Of a DNA stretch of 64,000 nucleotides, positions 8,836 through 17,995 are shown piece by piece. The notes beneath the pieces were generated by a model. That model searched no databases, was not told where the DNA came from, and saw only the letters and a program-made list of their open reading frames with translations. Origin of the DNA: Paenibacillus sp. FSL H8-0548. Lineage in GTDB: Bacteria; Bacillota; Bacilli; Paenibacillales; Paenibacillaceae. The stretch's first letter is position 1; each line of letters opens with the position of its first letter. Position numbers and translations under genes: made by a program. Location of the stretch: contig NZ_CP152049.1 of the NCBI RefSeq assembly GCF_038630985.1, forward strand, positions 6,034,501-6,098,500, written 5' to 3'.

Positions 8836-8896
8836 TTCATCACATCCTCTGCTAGTCTGACTTAGGCTATAGCGCACGCAGTGAGCTGGCTAGAGA

Positions 8897-8941
8897 GAGC
8901 TAGAACCCACCCCATTGCCGCGTCGGAGTGGGCTCTAGCTC
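8897..8941 (-). promoter_or_regulatory. Intercistronic hairpin between binding protein and permease genes
   Basis: A 14-bp stem with one mismatch (8897-8910 with 8928-8941) without a T run. Such structures after solute-binding protein genes usually protect the upstream message or partly end transcription, giving more binding protein than permease. Confidence 0.6.
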
Positions 8942-8974
8942 ATTTAACCGCTATTGTATTGTTTGCAGCCGCTG

Positions 8975-10315
8975 CTACTTCGCAGCCGGAATGGCCTTGT
9001 TCACATCCTCAATGAACTGCTCCGCCGTGTAGGAGCCTGTCATCAGGCTTTGCGAGGCATCCTCAATTGCTGCTTTAAACTTTGCATCCGAAAGCCCCCA
9101 TGCGAAAGCAGTTGTGCTCGTGATCTTCGCAATATCCTCGGACAGCTGCTGCATCATCGGCGGATACTCGGTAACAATCGCTTTATCTACCTTTGTAGCT
9201 ACAATCGGATTGCCCCGCTCCGTATATTTGTACTCCGCATATTTAAGGGATAGGAAAGCGGCTACCTTAGCTGCCAAATCCTTATCCTTCGTATCCGGGT
9301 TTACAGCATAGCCGCCAGGTCCGCCGCCGCCGCTGAATGCATATTTGCTTGCTTCATAGTTCGCTGCGTCTGTGCCAGGGAAGTACATCCAGCCTGCTTT
9401 GTCGCCAAGCTGCTTCGTTGATTCTGCAATTTCCCAATTTCCGTTCAGAAACATTGCTGCTTTTCCCTGATGGAACAAGGCTGCTGCTTGGTCATAGTTC
9501 AGGTTCGTTGCGCCCTTCGGCAGCATTCCTGCTTTCACAAGCTCAATAATTTTGTCAGCAGCATCCTTGAATGCAGGATCACTCGCGCTAGCTTGACCTT
9601 TATCCAGCTTCGACACGCCCTGCGGCTCGTTCCGAGTCACGAACATATCGTACAAAGCAACCGTTGGCCATTTTTCTTTGGCGAATAAGGACAACGGCGT
9701 AATTCCTGCCGCATTGAACGCTTTAACAGCAGCCATCAGCTCATCATAAGTCGTTGGCACCGTTACGCCATTTTGCTCAAACAGCTCTTTGTTGTAATAG
9801 AGCAGCATGAATTCATTGCCAGCATATGGGAAGGCATAAGAGTGGCCATCCTCTGTTACGAGTGTGTTCATGGTGCTTGGGTACATTTTGTCCCGGAAAC
9901 CAAGTGAATCTACATAAGAGTCAAGCTCTAGAATATTGCCGGATTTTTTGAACGTCGTAATAATATCCAGTCCCGCTTGAAAAATATCAGGAAGGTTGCC
10001 CGTTGCCGCATAGGTTTTAAGCTTTTGCCCATCATCCTGCGCCTGTACCTCAAGCTCCAGCTCGACATTCGGCATTTCCTTCTTCAATTCTGCTACAGCA
10101 TAGTCATAAGGAAGTTTCGTGTCATCATCCGCATACTGTGCATAGATGCGAAGCTTAACCGCCTTAGGTTCCTCGGGCTTCGTTTCTTCCTGCACCGTTT
10201 CTTTGTTGCCTTCATTTGCCGCTTTATTGCTTGCAGGTTCATTGTTGCCCGCAGAGCCGCAGGCTGCTACGAAAATTAAACAAAGACTCATTATTGCCAC
10301 TGCCAGCTTGTTCAT
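8975..10315 (-). CDS. Extracellular sugar-binding lipoprotein of an ABC importer
   Basis: A 446-residue family 1 solute-binding protein. A lipobox (IFVAAC, Cys near residue 19) ends the signal peptide, so the mature protein is tethered to the outer face of the membrane by lipid. An acidic/Asn-rich linker follows, then the periplasmic-binding fold with KLRIYAQYADDD and, further on, GKAAMFLNGNWEIAE, typical of CUT1 binding proteins. It is expressed downstream of the YesMN-type genes, with a group II intron in the spacer. Start ATG 10315 with TAGGGGG upstream. Confidence 0.9.
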   Translation of the reverse strand: MNKLAVAIMSLCLIFVAACGSAGNNEPASNKAANEGNKETVQEETKPEEPKAVKLRIYAQYADDDTKLPYDYAVAELKKEMPNVELELEVQAQDDGQKLKTYAATGNLPDIFQAGLDIITTFKKSGNILELDSYVDSLGFRDKMYPSTMNTLVTEDGHSYAFPYAGNEFMLLYYNKELFEQNGVTVPTTYDELMAAVKAFNAAGITPLSLFAKEKWPTVALYDMFVTRNEPQGVSKLDKGQASASDPAFKDAADKIIELVKAGMLPKGATNLNYDQAAALFHQGKAAMFLNGNWEIAESTKQLGDKAGWMYFPGTDAANYEASKYAFSGGGGPGGYAVNPDTKDKDLAAKVAAFLSLKYAEYKYTERGNPIVATKVDKAIVTEYPPMMQQLSEDIAKITSTTAFAWGLSDAKFKAAIEDASQSLMTGSYTAEQFIEDVNKAIPAAK

Positions 10316-10453
10316 TGTTTGACCCCCTAGAGTTTGTTCTGAAAAAATAAATCACGACCTCGTTCTCTTTACAATTCTGAGTATAAACAATGTGACTCGT
10401 TAAGATAATGAAGAAACTGCGTGCTTTTGGTAATATCCGCAGATTTGTATGAA

Positions 10454-12344
10454 ATCGAGTAGGAGGGGGTGACTAGCCCCCGTCCTCTCACACCACCGTA
10501 CGTACCGTTCGGTATACGGCGGTTCATGTCATATTCCGCAATTGGTTGTATCTGTCCGTTAGACTCTTTAGACCAAGAGATGACCAGTATTGGTTATTTA
10601 ATGATCGGTCGAGAATTGGACTACTTGCGATTCGCCAGTGTTTCTTCCTTGAATTCCCCCACTCGTACGCCTTCTGTTTCGGAACTCCCAGAGACTGTAG
10701 TTTTCTAACCTTTGTCTTAGGTTGTTTCCATTGTTTCCAGACACACATTCGAAGTCTTCTTCTCGTCCATGCATCCAACTCTCGAAATACACTCTTCGTG
10801 TCGGTTAGTGCGTAATAACCGCACCAACCTGTTAGATACGGATTGAGTTCTTTAATCCGCATTTCGATTGGGATCGGTTTGCTGCGGGAGGTGATCGCCT
10901 TGATCTTGGCTTTCACTCGTTGCAGGGATGTCTTTGCCATCTTGATTCGCGGGTTCTGCTTATCCCAGCTGAACGTGAACCCCAGAAATTTGCGTTTCCA
11001 CGGACGGTCTACCGCACTTTTCCTTCGGTTAACTTTCAGTTTCAGTTTATCCTCAATGAATGTGGTTATGGATCTCATCACCCGATCTCCTGCCTTCCAC
11101 GTTTTCACGTAAATGTTACAGTCATCGGCGTATCTCACGAAGCGAAGGTTCCTCTTCTCCAGTTCTTTATCTAGTTCGTCTAATACGATATTCGATAATA
11201 ACGGACTGAGTGGACCCCCTTGCGGTGCTCCTTCTGTTGTTGCTTGGACGAGACCACCTTCCATGACTCCCGCCTTTAGGTAAGAGCGGATCAGCCTCAG
11301 TACCGCCTTATCTGGTACTCGCTGCGCCACTTTTGCCATTAAGCGGTCATGATGGATGCGGTCGAAAAATTTCTCCATGTCAATGTCCACCACAAGGCGA
11401 TGTCCTTCTTGCATGTACGTACGTGCTTTCCTTACCGCATCATGTCCTCGCCTTTTCGGGCGAAATCCATAGCTGTGTTCGGAGAACGTCGGGTCGAATA
11501 CAGGGGTCAATACTTGCGTGATCGCCTGTTGTATGAGGCGGTCTGTCACGGTCGGTATGCCTAAGAGCCGAGTTCCACCGTTCGGTTTCGGGATTTCGAC
11601 CCGCCTCGCTGGACTCGGTTCATAGGTTCCGTTCTCGATGCTTTCGCGAATGGTTTGCCAGTTTTGTACGATGTGTCTGCGTAAATCTTTTACCGACATA
11701 CCATCTACGCCATGGCTTCCTTTATTCGCCTCAACCCTTGCTAGCGCCGACAGCATATTTTCTCGTGACAGCACTTTCTCAATCATCCTTCGATACACTC
11801 CCTTGCGTGAACGATTCTTTCTCTTTGTGCCGCTGATGGACTCCGCCCTTCTGGGTACCCTCACGTATTCACCGCTATTTTCCCCAGATAAGTCCTTTCG
11901 GATTGTCTGCTTTCATCATCCATCCTCGAACGCCAAGTTTCCTCATTCCTATTCCATGTTCAGCCCTTCCGCAGACGGTTGCAACCATCTGCGTACTATG
12001 GCGTCTGCTGACTTCTGTACGTTCAGCTTGCCCTCATGAGCAAGGTTACGGAGTTTGCTCCGCCTTCCGTACAGATCTCCCCAGGTAAGAACGCTATCTT
12101 CCTCTCCATCTATCTGCTTCATTTACTCTCGTACGCCTTCGGCAGTAAGGACTTTGACTTGTTATGCAGTCTCATCCAACGTACGCTAGCCTTGTATGAA
12201 GTTCGTGTTCCTCAGACCGGAGATTTGCCGTCGGCTTCCTTCAGATTCCATCTCGCGATGGACACCCTTGCCTTAAGCTATGGCTACTACTGCCTTCACC
12301 ATTCGGGACTTGAACCCTAGAGATAGCGCCCATGCTGGGCGCAC
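10454..12344 (-). mobile_element. Group II intron (bacterial class C-like), complete
   Basis: The minus strand has the conserved 5' end GTGCGCCCAGC at 12344. It has an internal RT/maturase gene and, at the 3' end, a domain V-like hairpin (GAACCGCCGT...ACGTACGGTGG, about 10486-10530) and domain VI, ending CTACTCGAT near 10454. It is inserted right after the hairpin of the yesN terminator, in the middle of its T run. That is the known site preference of class C introns. All parts look intact, so it may still splice and move. The 3' border is inferred from the class consensus and could be off by a base or two. Confidence 0.9.
10524..11864 (-). CDS. ltrA: Group II intron reverse transcriptase/maturase
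   Basis: A 446-residue intron-encoded protein. RT motifs are in order: SYGFRPKRRGHDAV (131-144), VVDIDMEKFFD (158-168), GAPQGGPLSPLLSNI (212-226) and catalytic YADD (245-248). A maturase X-domain follows (LNPYLTGWCGYY). There is no C-terminal HNH endonuclease, as in class C introns. It reverse-transcribes and helps fold its own intron. A start at 11864 gives a basic leader; an internal ATG at 11786 (MIEKVLSREN) is also credible. Confidence 0.95.
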   Translation of the reverse strand: MRVPRRAESISGTKRKNRSRKGVYRRMIEKVLSRENMLSALARVEANKGSHGVDGMSVKDLRRHIVQNWQTIRESIENGTYEPSPARRVEIPKPNGGTRLLGIPTVTDRLIQQAITQVLTPVFDPTFSEHSYGFRPKRRGHDAVRKARTYMQEGHRLVVDIDMEKFFDRIHHDRLMAKVAQRVPDKAVLRLIRSYLKAGVMEGGLVQATTEGAPQGGPLSPLLSNIVLDELDKELEKRNLRFVRYADDCNIYVKTWKAGDRVMRSITTFIEDKLKLKVNRRKSAVDRPWKRKFLGFTFSWDKQNPRIKMAKTSLQRVKAKIKAITSRSKPIPIEMRIKELNPYLTGWCGYYALTDTKSVFRELDAWTRRRLRMCVWKQWKQPKTKVRKLQSLGVPKQKAYEWGNSRKKHWRIASSPILDRSLNNQYWSSLGLKSLTDRYNQLRNMT

Positions 12345-12347
12345 ATA

Positions 12348-12370
12348 AAGAGCCGCTATTGGCGGCTCTT
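12348..12370 (-). terminator. yesN terminator split by the intron
   Basis: A 9-bp perfect stem (12348-12356 with 12362-12370) whose loop and arm include the stop codon of the response regulator. The T run reads CTTTAT and is cut by the intron 5' end at 12344; removing the intron would restore CTTTATTTC. Confidence 0.8.
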
Positions 12371-13945
12371 CTCATATTCGCTCGGGGAATATCCGTAGAA
12401 TTTTTTGAAGCTTTTGCTAAAATAGCCCGGATCATTATAGCCGACCTTCTCCGCTATATCGGTTAGCCGCACCGTGTTGCGCGCGAGCAGCTCCTTCGCC
12501 TGCTGCATCCGATATTGTGTCAAATGATCGCTGACCGTGATTCCAATTTCCTTCTTAAAGACCGCTCGCAGATAACTCGGATTAATAAAGACATGCTGCG
12601 CAATCTGCTCCAATTGCAAGCCTGGATCAGCATAATTCTGCTCAATGTATTCCTTCGCCGCCTTGGCTATTTTGGAGGAACGGGTGTTGCGATGCTTGCT
12701 ATTGTACACGACTGCTTTATGAAACAGCTCCTTGATCCATTCAAAGGTTTGCTCTGCGGACTCGAATTTGCGAATCTCATTGTACGGATAAAATTGCTCG
12801 CCGAAGCAATCTGCTATTGGATGCCCTGACTCCTCGAAATAAGAGAGGTTCACCGATACAAGGCCCATGCAAATGACATAAATATAATCAATCGACAGCC
12901 GCCGCTCCCGTATCGTTTGAAATACATCGTCAAGCTTGCGCTCAAGCTGCTCCCAGCTGTTCAACCGCAGCAAAACTAGCAGCTCCTCATTCGCCTCTGT
13001 AGGATAGAATGGCTGATTGCCGCTGCTCGGCAATTGCTCGCCGTAAGCGATGACGCGGTCATGCCCAAGTACAAATTTGTTTTGCAGTGCTTCAAGCGCC
13101 TCGCCGTAGGAGGCATAGACACCTTTAAAGCCCTCCTTGCTGCGGCCGACACCTACGGTAATCGTAAATTTTAAATATTTTTTAATGAGAAAACAAAGCT
13201 TCTTGTATCCCTCTAAGGAAGGAATTTCATCGTTATGCCCGCCTTGATGTCTAACCAAGCAAATAATACGCCCTTCGGGCCCGTTAAAAATAAGATGATT
13301 CCCGCTCTCCTCCATCGCTTCATTAAGCACATTCGTCACCGCATATTTCATGAGCAGCCGATCGCTCGCCTTGCCCCACTTCCGATCCATATGATCAATT
13401 TCAACACAGGCGATCACATAGCAGCCCGTTTCAGCCTGGATGCCCAGCTGCTGAAGCCGCCTAATTGTCTCCTCCTCGGTTAGCGCATATTCTCGGCTAA
13501 TCAGCTGGCCCAGAAAGCTTTCCTTCATCAGCTCCGTATTTTCCCGCAGCGTGAGCTTCTCCTCCTGCGCCTTCTGATATTGCTGCCGCAGTTTAACGAG
13601 CGTCAGCAGCAGCTCGTCCTTGGAGAAGGGCTTCAAAATATAATCCTCGACGCCAAGCTTGAGCGCCTTCCGTGCATAATCAAACTCATTATGACCGGTA
13701 ATGAGTACAATGCTGACCTCTGGATACAGCTCCTTCAGCTTCTCCGACAGCTCCAGCCCGTCCATAAAGGGCATGGTAATATCAATTAACGCAATGTCCG
13801 GACGCTCCGCCTCAACAAGCTCCAGCGCCTCAATTCCATTTCTCGCTTCCATGCTTATGGAGAAGCCCAGCGTCTCCCAATCCAGCACCGATTTCAAATA
13901 ATCACGAAAAATAACCTCATCATCTACGATCATTACTTTTTGCAT
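12356..13945 (-). CDS. YesN-type response regulator (AraC family)
   Basis: A 529-residue two-component regulator. The N-terminal receiver domain (1-120) has the phospho-acceptor in IALIDITMPFMDG and the conserved Lys in YILKPF. A long central region is followed by a C-terminal AraC/XylS double HTH (about 430-529), with the second-helix signature VGYNDPGYFSKSFKKFYG. It should bind upstream of the neighbouring importer when phosphorylated by the kinase gene 15 bp upstream. Its stop codon lies within a terminator hairpin. Confidence 0.93.
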   Translation of the reverse strand: MQKVMIVDDEVIFRDYLKSVLDWETLGFSISMEARNGIEALELVEAERPDIALIDITMPFMDGLELSEKLKELYPEVSIVLITGHNEFDYARKALKLGVEDYILKPFSKDELLLTLVKLRQQYQKAQEEKLTLRENTELMKESFLGQLISREYALTEEETIRRLQQLGIQAETGCYVIACVEIDHMDRKWGKASDRLLMKYAVTNVLNEAMEESGNHLIFNGPEGRIICLVRHQGGHNDEIPSLEGYKKLCFLIKKYLKFTITVGVGRSKEGFKGVYASYGEALEALQNKFVLGHDRVIAYGEQLPSSGNQPFYPTEANEELLVLLRLNSWEQLERKLDDVFQTIRERRLSIDYIYVICMGLVSVNLSYFEESGHPIADCFGEQFYPYNEIRKFESAEQTFEWIKELFHKAVVYNSKHRNTRSSKIAKAAKEYIEQNYADPGLQLEQIAQHVFINPSYLRAVFKKEIGITVSDHLTQYRMQQAKELLARNTVRLTDIAEKVGYNDPGYFSKSFKKFYGYSPSEYEKSRQ

Positions 13946-13960
13946 CTGATTTCCCCGCCC

Positions 13961-15742
13961 CTAGCTCGCTTGATACGGAAGCTCTACCGTTACGCTGGTG
14001 CCCTGTCCGCTCTTGCTCTCAATTTGCAACCCATACAGCTCACCAAAATACAGCTTTATTCGCTCCTGCACGCTGCTTAGGCCGAATCCTACCTGCTGCT
14101 GCGAGTCATGCATGCTCCTCTTTATCGCAAGCAGCCGATCCTCCGCAATGCCTGCGCCATCATCTCTCACGACCACGATAACCTTCTGATCCTCGCGCCT
14201 TGCGGTTATTGTAAGCTGACCAAAGCTCGCTTTATTTTTCAAGCCATGATAAATCGCATTTTCCACCAGCGGCTGAATCGTCAGCTTCGGAATCGTACAT
14301 GCCATAATGTCGGGAGCAATATCCATCTCATAATTAAACACGTCCGAATAACGAATACGCTGAATCGATAAATAATCGCTGACGCTTCTAATTTCATCCT
14401 CCAGCCTAATCTGGTCCTTGCCCTGACTAAGTGCCACCCGATAAAAGTCGGCAAGCGCCTTCGTCGTTCGCTGCACATCTCTTGTCCTGCCCATCTCCGA
14501 CAGCGTATAAATAACGTCCAGCGTGTTGTACAAAAAATGAGGCTTGATCTGCGCCTGCATGAGCGCGAGCTCGTACTCCCGTTTCTTCCTCTGCTCCGCG
14601 CTAATGTTGACCAGCAGCTCCTGGACTCGGCCCATCATCGTATTGAAGCCCGAGGCGAGCAGCCCGATTTCATCACCCGAGGTCACTTCAATCTGCTGGT
14701 CCAAATTCCCTTCCTTCACCTTCTTCATATGTCTGGACAAATGAACGATGGGCTTAGAAATGACATTGGACAGCAGCCTTGCGCTAAATAGCGCAATTAC
14801 AAAGCAGACAAGACCGATCAAGAGGATTAAGCTCGTAATTTTGCTCGTATCCTCAGTCAGCAGATTATAAGGCATCATTGATATTAAGTGCCAGTCTAGA
14901 TTCGAAATATCCGTGCTGATCAACAGCATCTTTCCTTGATTGGTCACTTGAATATTAGTTTTGGCTTTCCCCTCCATGACCCAGCTCCGCAAGGCGGGCT
15001 CAGCTACTTGCTCCAGAACGTCTGCCTCGTTTTGCGAGGATACAATAAGCCCATTGCTATTAGCGATAAAATAAGAGCCTTCCTTGATTGAACCTATATT
15101 TTTATACACTTCCGATACATCGCTTTCACGAATGTTCAAAATAACATAACCAAGCGGAACACCCGTATTGATGTTGACGATTCGCTTGCCTAGCGTAAGG
15201 ACAGGCTTCGTCGAGTCCGTAACCAAATAATCTCGTCTTTGCATCGGAAACCATAGATTTGCGCCATTCGATTGCTTCAGCCGCTCCAGCATCTCGCTTG
15301 CAGCAGCAAGCTCGGGCTCGCTCTCCATTCTCAAGCTGGAGCCATAAATTCGATTGTTCTGATCTACGAAAGCAGCCGACTCTACATCAGGAAATACGAC
15401 CATGGCAAAGCTAAGCTGATTGGTGATCTTCGTATAAAGCTGCAGATCAGAAACCTGTCCTCTTGCTTGCTCCTCCACCAGCACCTTATTCAAATTCAAA
15501 GTCAGCATATTCGCTGAACTGGTCGCATTCGTCATGATTCCATTAATTTGAGTAATAATGAGCGAGGAATTATCGGATACGTTTTTCACTGTTTTTTCTA
15601 CAATCGCCTTCGTATAAATATGGTGGGACGCAAAGCCCAGCACGAACAGGGGGACAATGATAAGCGGAACATATACGAGCATAATCTTGTTGCGAATTAA
15701 TAAATTGCGGAACCATTCGAAGCGTTTTGGCCGCTTATCCAT
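13961..15742 (-). CDS. YesM-type sensor histidine kinase
   Basis: A 593-residue membrane kinase. The first membrane helix is near residue 18-38, an extracellular Cache-like sensor spans to ~290, and a second helix is near 295-320. Next come a HAMP domain (KPIVHLSRHMKKVKEGNLDQ), a His_kinase domain with the phospho-histidine in QAQIKPHFLYNTLD, and an HATPase_c domain (VENAIYHGLKNK; DDGAGIAEDR; GFGLSSVQERI). The extracellular part probably senses the sugar-bound binding protein or free sugar. First gene of the minus-strand sugar locus. Confidence 0.93.
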   Translation of the reverse strand: MDKRPKRFEWFRNLLIRNKIMLVYVPLIIVPLFVLGFASHHIYTKAIVEKTVKNVSDNSSLIITQINGIMTNATSSANMLTLNLNKVLVEEQARGQVSDLQLYTKITNQLSFAMVVFPDVESAAFVDQNNRIYGSSLRMESEPELAAASEMLERLKQSNGANLWFPMQRRDYLVTDSTKPVLTLGKRIVNINTGVPLGYVILNIRESDVSEVYKNIGSIKEGSYFIANSNGLIVSSQNEADVLEQVAEPALRSWVMEGKAKTNIQVTNQGKMLLISTDISNLDWHLISMMPYNLLTEDTSKITSLILLIGLVCFVIALFSARLLSNVISKPIVHLSRHMKKVKEGNLDQQIEVTSGDEIGLLASGFNTMMGRVQELLVNISAEQRKKREYELALMQAQIKPHFLYNTLDVIYTLSEMGRTRDVQRTTKALADFYRVALSQGKDQIRLEDEIRSVSDYLSIQRIRYSDVFNYEMDIAPDIMACTIPKLTIQPLVENAIYHGLKNKASFGQLTITARREDQKVIVVVRDDGAGIAEDRLLAIKRSMHDSQQQVGFGLSSVQERIKLYFGELYGLQIESKSGQGTSVTVELPYQAS

Positions 15743-15892
15743 GTTCTCGTTACGCCCCCTAGCCGAAAAATATATTTTTCACCAACTTTACTACATAATA
15801 TAAAGCGGAAGTAAGCGGTTAATCAACTTAAAAATAGATAAGAGGGGCTGCTCATACACAAATATGCTTAGTTATAATCATTTTTAAACATA

Positions 15893-15935
15893 AACAGGCA
15901 ACTTTTCGTTTATGATAAACGAAAAGTTGCCTGTT
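15893..15935. terminator. Strong terminator hairpin
   Basis: A perfect 20-bp stem (15893-15912 with 15916-15935), a 3-nt loop and a T run on the plus strand. It sits just after the stop of the minus-strand 15959-17194 gene and can insulate that gene from the kinase gene downstream. Confidence 0.85.
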
Positions 15936-15958
15936 TTTTTGCTTATTCAATCTAATGC

Positions 15959-17194
15959 TTATTGAAGAGCTGCTGCATTGTCGTCAGCATTCACGATCAC
16001 AATTTCAGCATTAGTTATACCTGGTAACGATCTCGTCATGATTGGGGAGTGGTATGCAGTAATTTTCATACCTTCTCGTAAATCAGCACCATTCAAGGAC
16101 ATTGAGATCACTTTAGTGTCATCTGAAATATTTAGAATTATATCGTTAGCCGTAGATTTGTCTGAATTGATATCGACATATACTTGACCTTCCGTTGCAG
16201 CGTCCGAGGCTATAATTGTGCCTTCAACTTTGTAAGTATCCATTGCTTTTACAACAATTTTGTCCGCATGAGTCTGACCTGGATAACTCATTGTCATTAC
16301 TCCATTATAGTAAGCATCGACGCGAACATCACTTTTCAAAGCTGCTTCCGTTAATAAATTTCCATCTTCGTCCACGATTTGAGTATTTTCATCTACGGAT
16401 AGGATAACATAATCCGACCCGCCCTTTTTCATTGGATTTCCAATTACCGTAAAACGATTATCTGTTGCATTCGTGATAATACCATTTGTACCGATTTCAT
16501 CTTCCTGAGCGTCTTCTTCCATAATCGTATTCACCAAAATATAGTTGGATGTCGATTGAGGAGGAATACTCATCGTAGCCGCAGGGCCGTAGAATGCTTT
16601 GACGCTCATCCCTGGCTGAATCACGCTTGCTTCAATAACTATGCCATTTTGATCTAAAATTTGAGCTTTGTTAGCAAATCGTAGAATAACCGTCTCTTCA
16701 TTTGATGAATAGATGTCTGTCCCTTTTACTACAATACTGTCTTCCTTCACTTCGGATACTATACCATTAATCCCAAGAAAGCTTTGATCTTGAACAACGA
16801 GCGTTAGTGCAGTTCCTTGTGCGGGAAGGCTGCGCGTAATATTCCCTCCGTAAAATGCTTTAACGACTTTTTTCTCATCAATAATCGTTTTTAATGCCAC
16901 TTTCTTTCCTTTAGAATCAATAATTTTAGTATCTTTAGTAATAGATAAAATGATCTCGCTTTGATCAGTTACAGCAAGACCTCGACCTAATACGGTAATG
17001 AATTTACCCGATTTATCATTAACAAAATTAGTAATAAGCCCCATTGTAGCTGGGACAATTTTAGCTTGGTTTTGAATTATCCCTTGTCCATTATGAATCG
17101 TAGAGGGTGGAACATTTTGTGCGTATGCGGTAAGCGGAATAATTGCCATGGCTAGAATAGATGTTGTTGCTAACATTTTGTTCATTTTGTTCAT
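15959..17194 (-). CDS. Secreted protein with four ~85-residue beta repeats
   Basis: A 411-residue exported protein of unknown function. I place the start at 17194 (MNKMNKML), 8 nt after GGAGG; the longer frame from 17209 overlaps that ribosome site. A signal peptide (IIPLTAYA, then QNVPP) is followed by four homologous modules. Each begins with a G-I-hydrophobic-T/S strand (ITNFVNDK, GIVSEVKED, GIITNATDN, GTIIASDAA) and ends in a shared V-A-F/Y-Y-G/N...MTRSLP-like signature (VKAFYGGNITRSLP, VKAFYGPAATMSIP, VDAYYNGVMTMSYP, ITAYHSPIMTRSLP). The modules look OB-fold or beta-barrel like. No SLH or anchor is present, so it is probably released or wall-associated. Confidence 0.75.
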   Translation of the reverse strand: MNKMNKMLATTSILAMAIIPLTAYAQNVPPSTIHNGQGIIQNQAKIVPATMGLITNFVNDKSGKFITVLGRGLAVTDQSEIILSITKDTKIIDSKGKKVALKTIIDEKKVVKAFYGGNITRSLPAQGTALTLVVQDQSFLGINGIVSEVKEDSIVVKGTDIYSSNEETVILRFANKAQILDQNGIVIEASVIQPGMSVKAFYGPAATMSIPPQSTSNYILVNTIMEEDAQEDEIGTNGIITNATDNRFTVIGNPMKKGGSDYVILSVDENTQIVDEDGNLLTEAALKSDVRVDAYYNGVMTMSYPGQTHADKIVVKAMDTYKVEGTIIASDAATEGQVYVDINSDKSTANDIILNISDDTKVISMSLNGADLREGMKITAYHSPIMTRSLPGITNAEIVIVNADDNAAALQ

Positions 17195-17459
17195 CTGTGT
17201 TTCCTCCAATGAAGTACCTAAGTTTTTTGTAGTAGGCGTGCTTGCTTACACATTTCTAAACGGAGAAATTTGCTGAATGTTGCTTAAATTGAAAATAAGT
17301 TTTTGGTACCTTTTTAAAAGTGACCATTCTGCAAATACAATATTGCAGAGTTACTTGCGTTATTTTTTCCCAATACTAATACAACTGCAACATAATTGGA
17401 CTGATTCCCGTTTCTACCTTTTGAAACACAAAAAATAGACACCAAGGAGATTGATTACT

Positions 17460-17990
17460 ATGAAAAAAAAATATTTTGCTTTTATGCTCGTTATTGCACT
17501 AGGTTTGGTTCTGACTGCATGCTCAGGCTCGAACACAAACTCTGGTACGAATAACAATACTTCCACAAACCAGGAAGCTGAAGTTTCTACGACAAAAACG
17601 ACCAAAGAAATGGTTGATGAAATGCTTGCCAAAATTGAGCAGCCTTCCTTGGTTGAAATGACTGGGGATATGGTCAACCAAATGTACTATTTCGACGCAT
17701 CTTTACTCGATCAATATACAATTATGTCCCCAATGATGAATATCAAAACGAATGAAGTTGCCGTGTTCAAAGTGAAAGATGCTAAGGATCTAACAGCCGT
17801 CCAAGATGGCATTAAGAAGCGTGCAGCAGATATCCAAAAAACGTTTGAAACCTATCTTCCGGACCAATACGAGAACGCGAAAAACTATAAGCTTGTAACC
17901 AAAGGAAACTATGTGTTTTTTGTAATTGCGGATGCTGCCGATGTCGATAAATTCATTAACGCATTTGACTCCTTCTTCGAACAGAAATAA
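17460..17990 (+). CDS. DUF4358-type lipoprotein
   Basis: A 176-residue lipoprotein. The start at 17460 follows AAGGAG; the TTG nine bases upstream overlaps that site and is less likely. The lipobox is LVLTAC, followed by an Asn/Ser/Thr-rich linker. The folded part (TTKEMVDEMLAKIEQPS ... YVFFVIADAADVDKFINAF) fits DUF4358, a family found beside MBOAT and DHHW genes. It is 5 bp upstream of the MBOAT gene, so it probably serves the same extracellular acylation pathway, though its biochemical role is unknown. Confidence 0.8.
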   Translation: MKKKYFAFMLVIALGLVLTACSGSNTNSGTNNNTSTNQEAEVSTTKTTKEMVDEMLAKIEQPSLVEMTGDMVNQMYYFDASLLDQYTIMSPMMNIKTNEVAVFKVKDAKDLTAVQDGIKKRAADIQKTFETYLPDQYENAKNYKLVTKGNYVFFVIADAADVDKFINAFDSFFEQK

Positions 17991-17995
17991 CGAGT

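Noticed and set aside
8897..8941. Terminator after the binding-protein gene
   Set aside because: The stem is strong but no T run follows on the minus strand, and the permease genes continue; treated as an intercistronic hairpin.
12036..12320. Plus-strand frame opposite the intron 5' region
   Set aside because: The region is the structured RNA of intron domain I; no coding signal.
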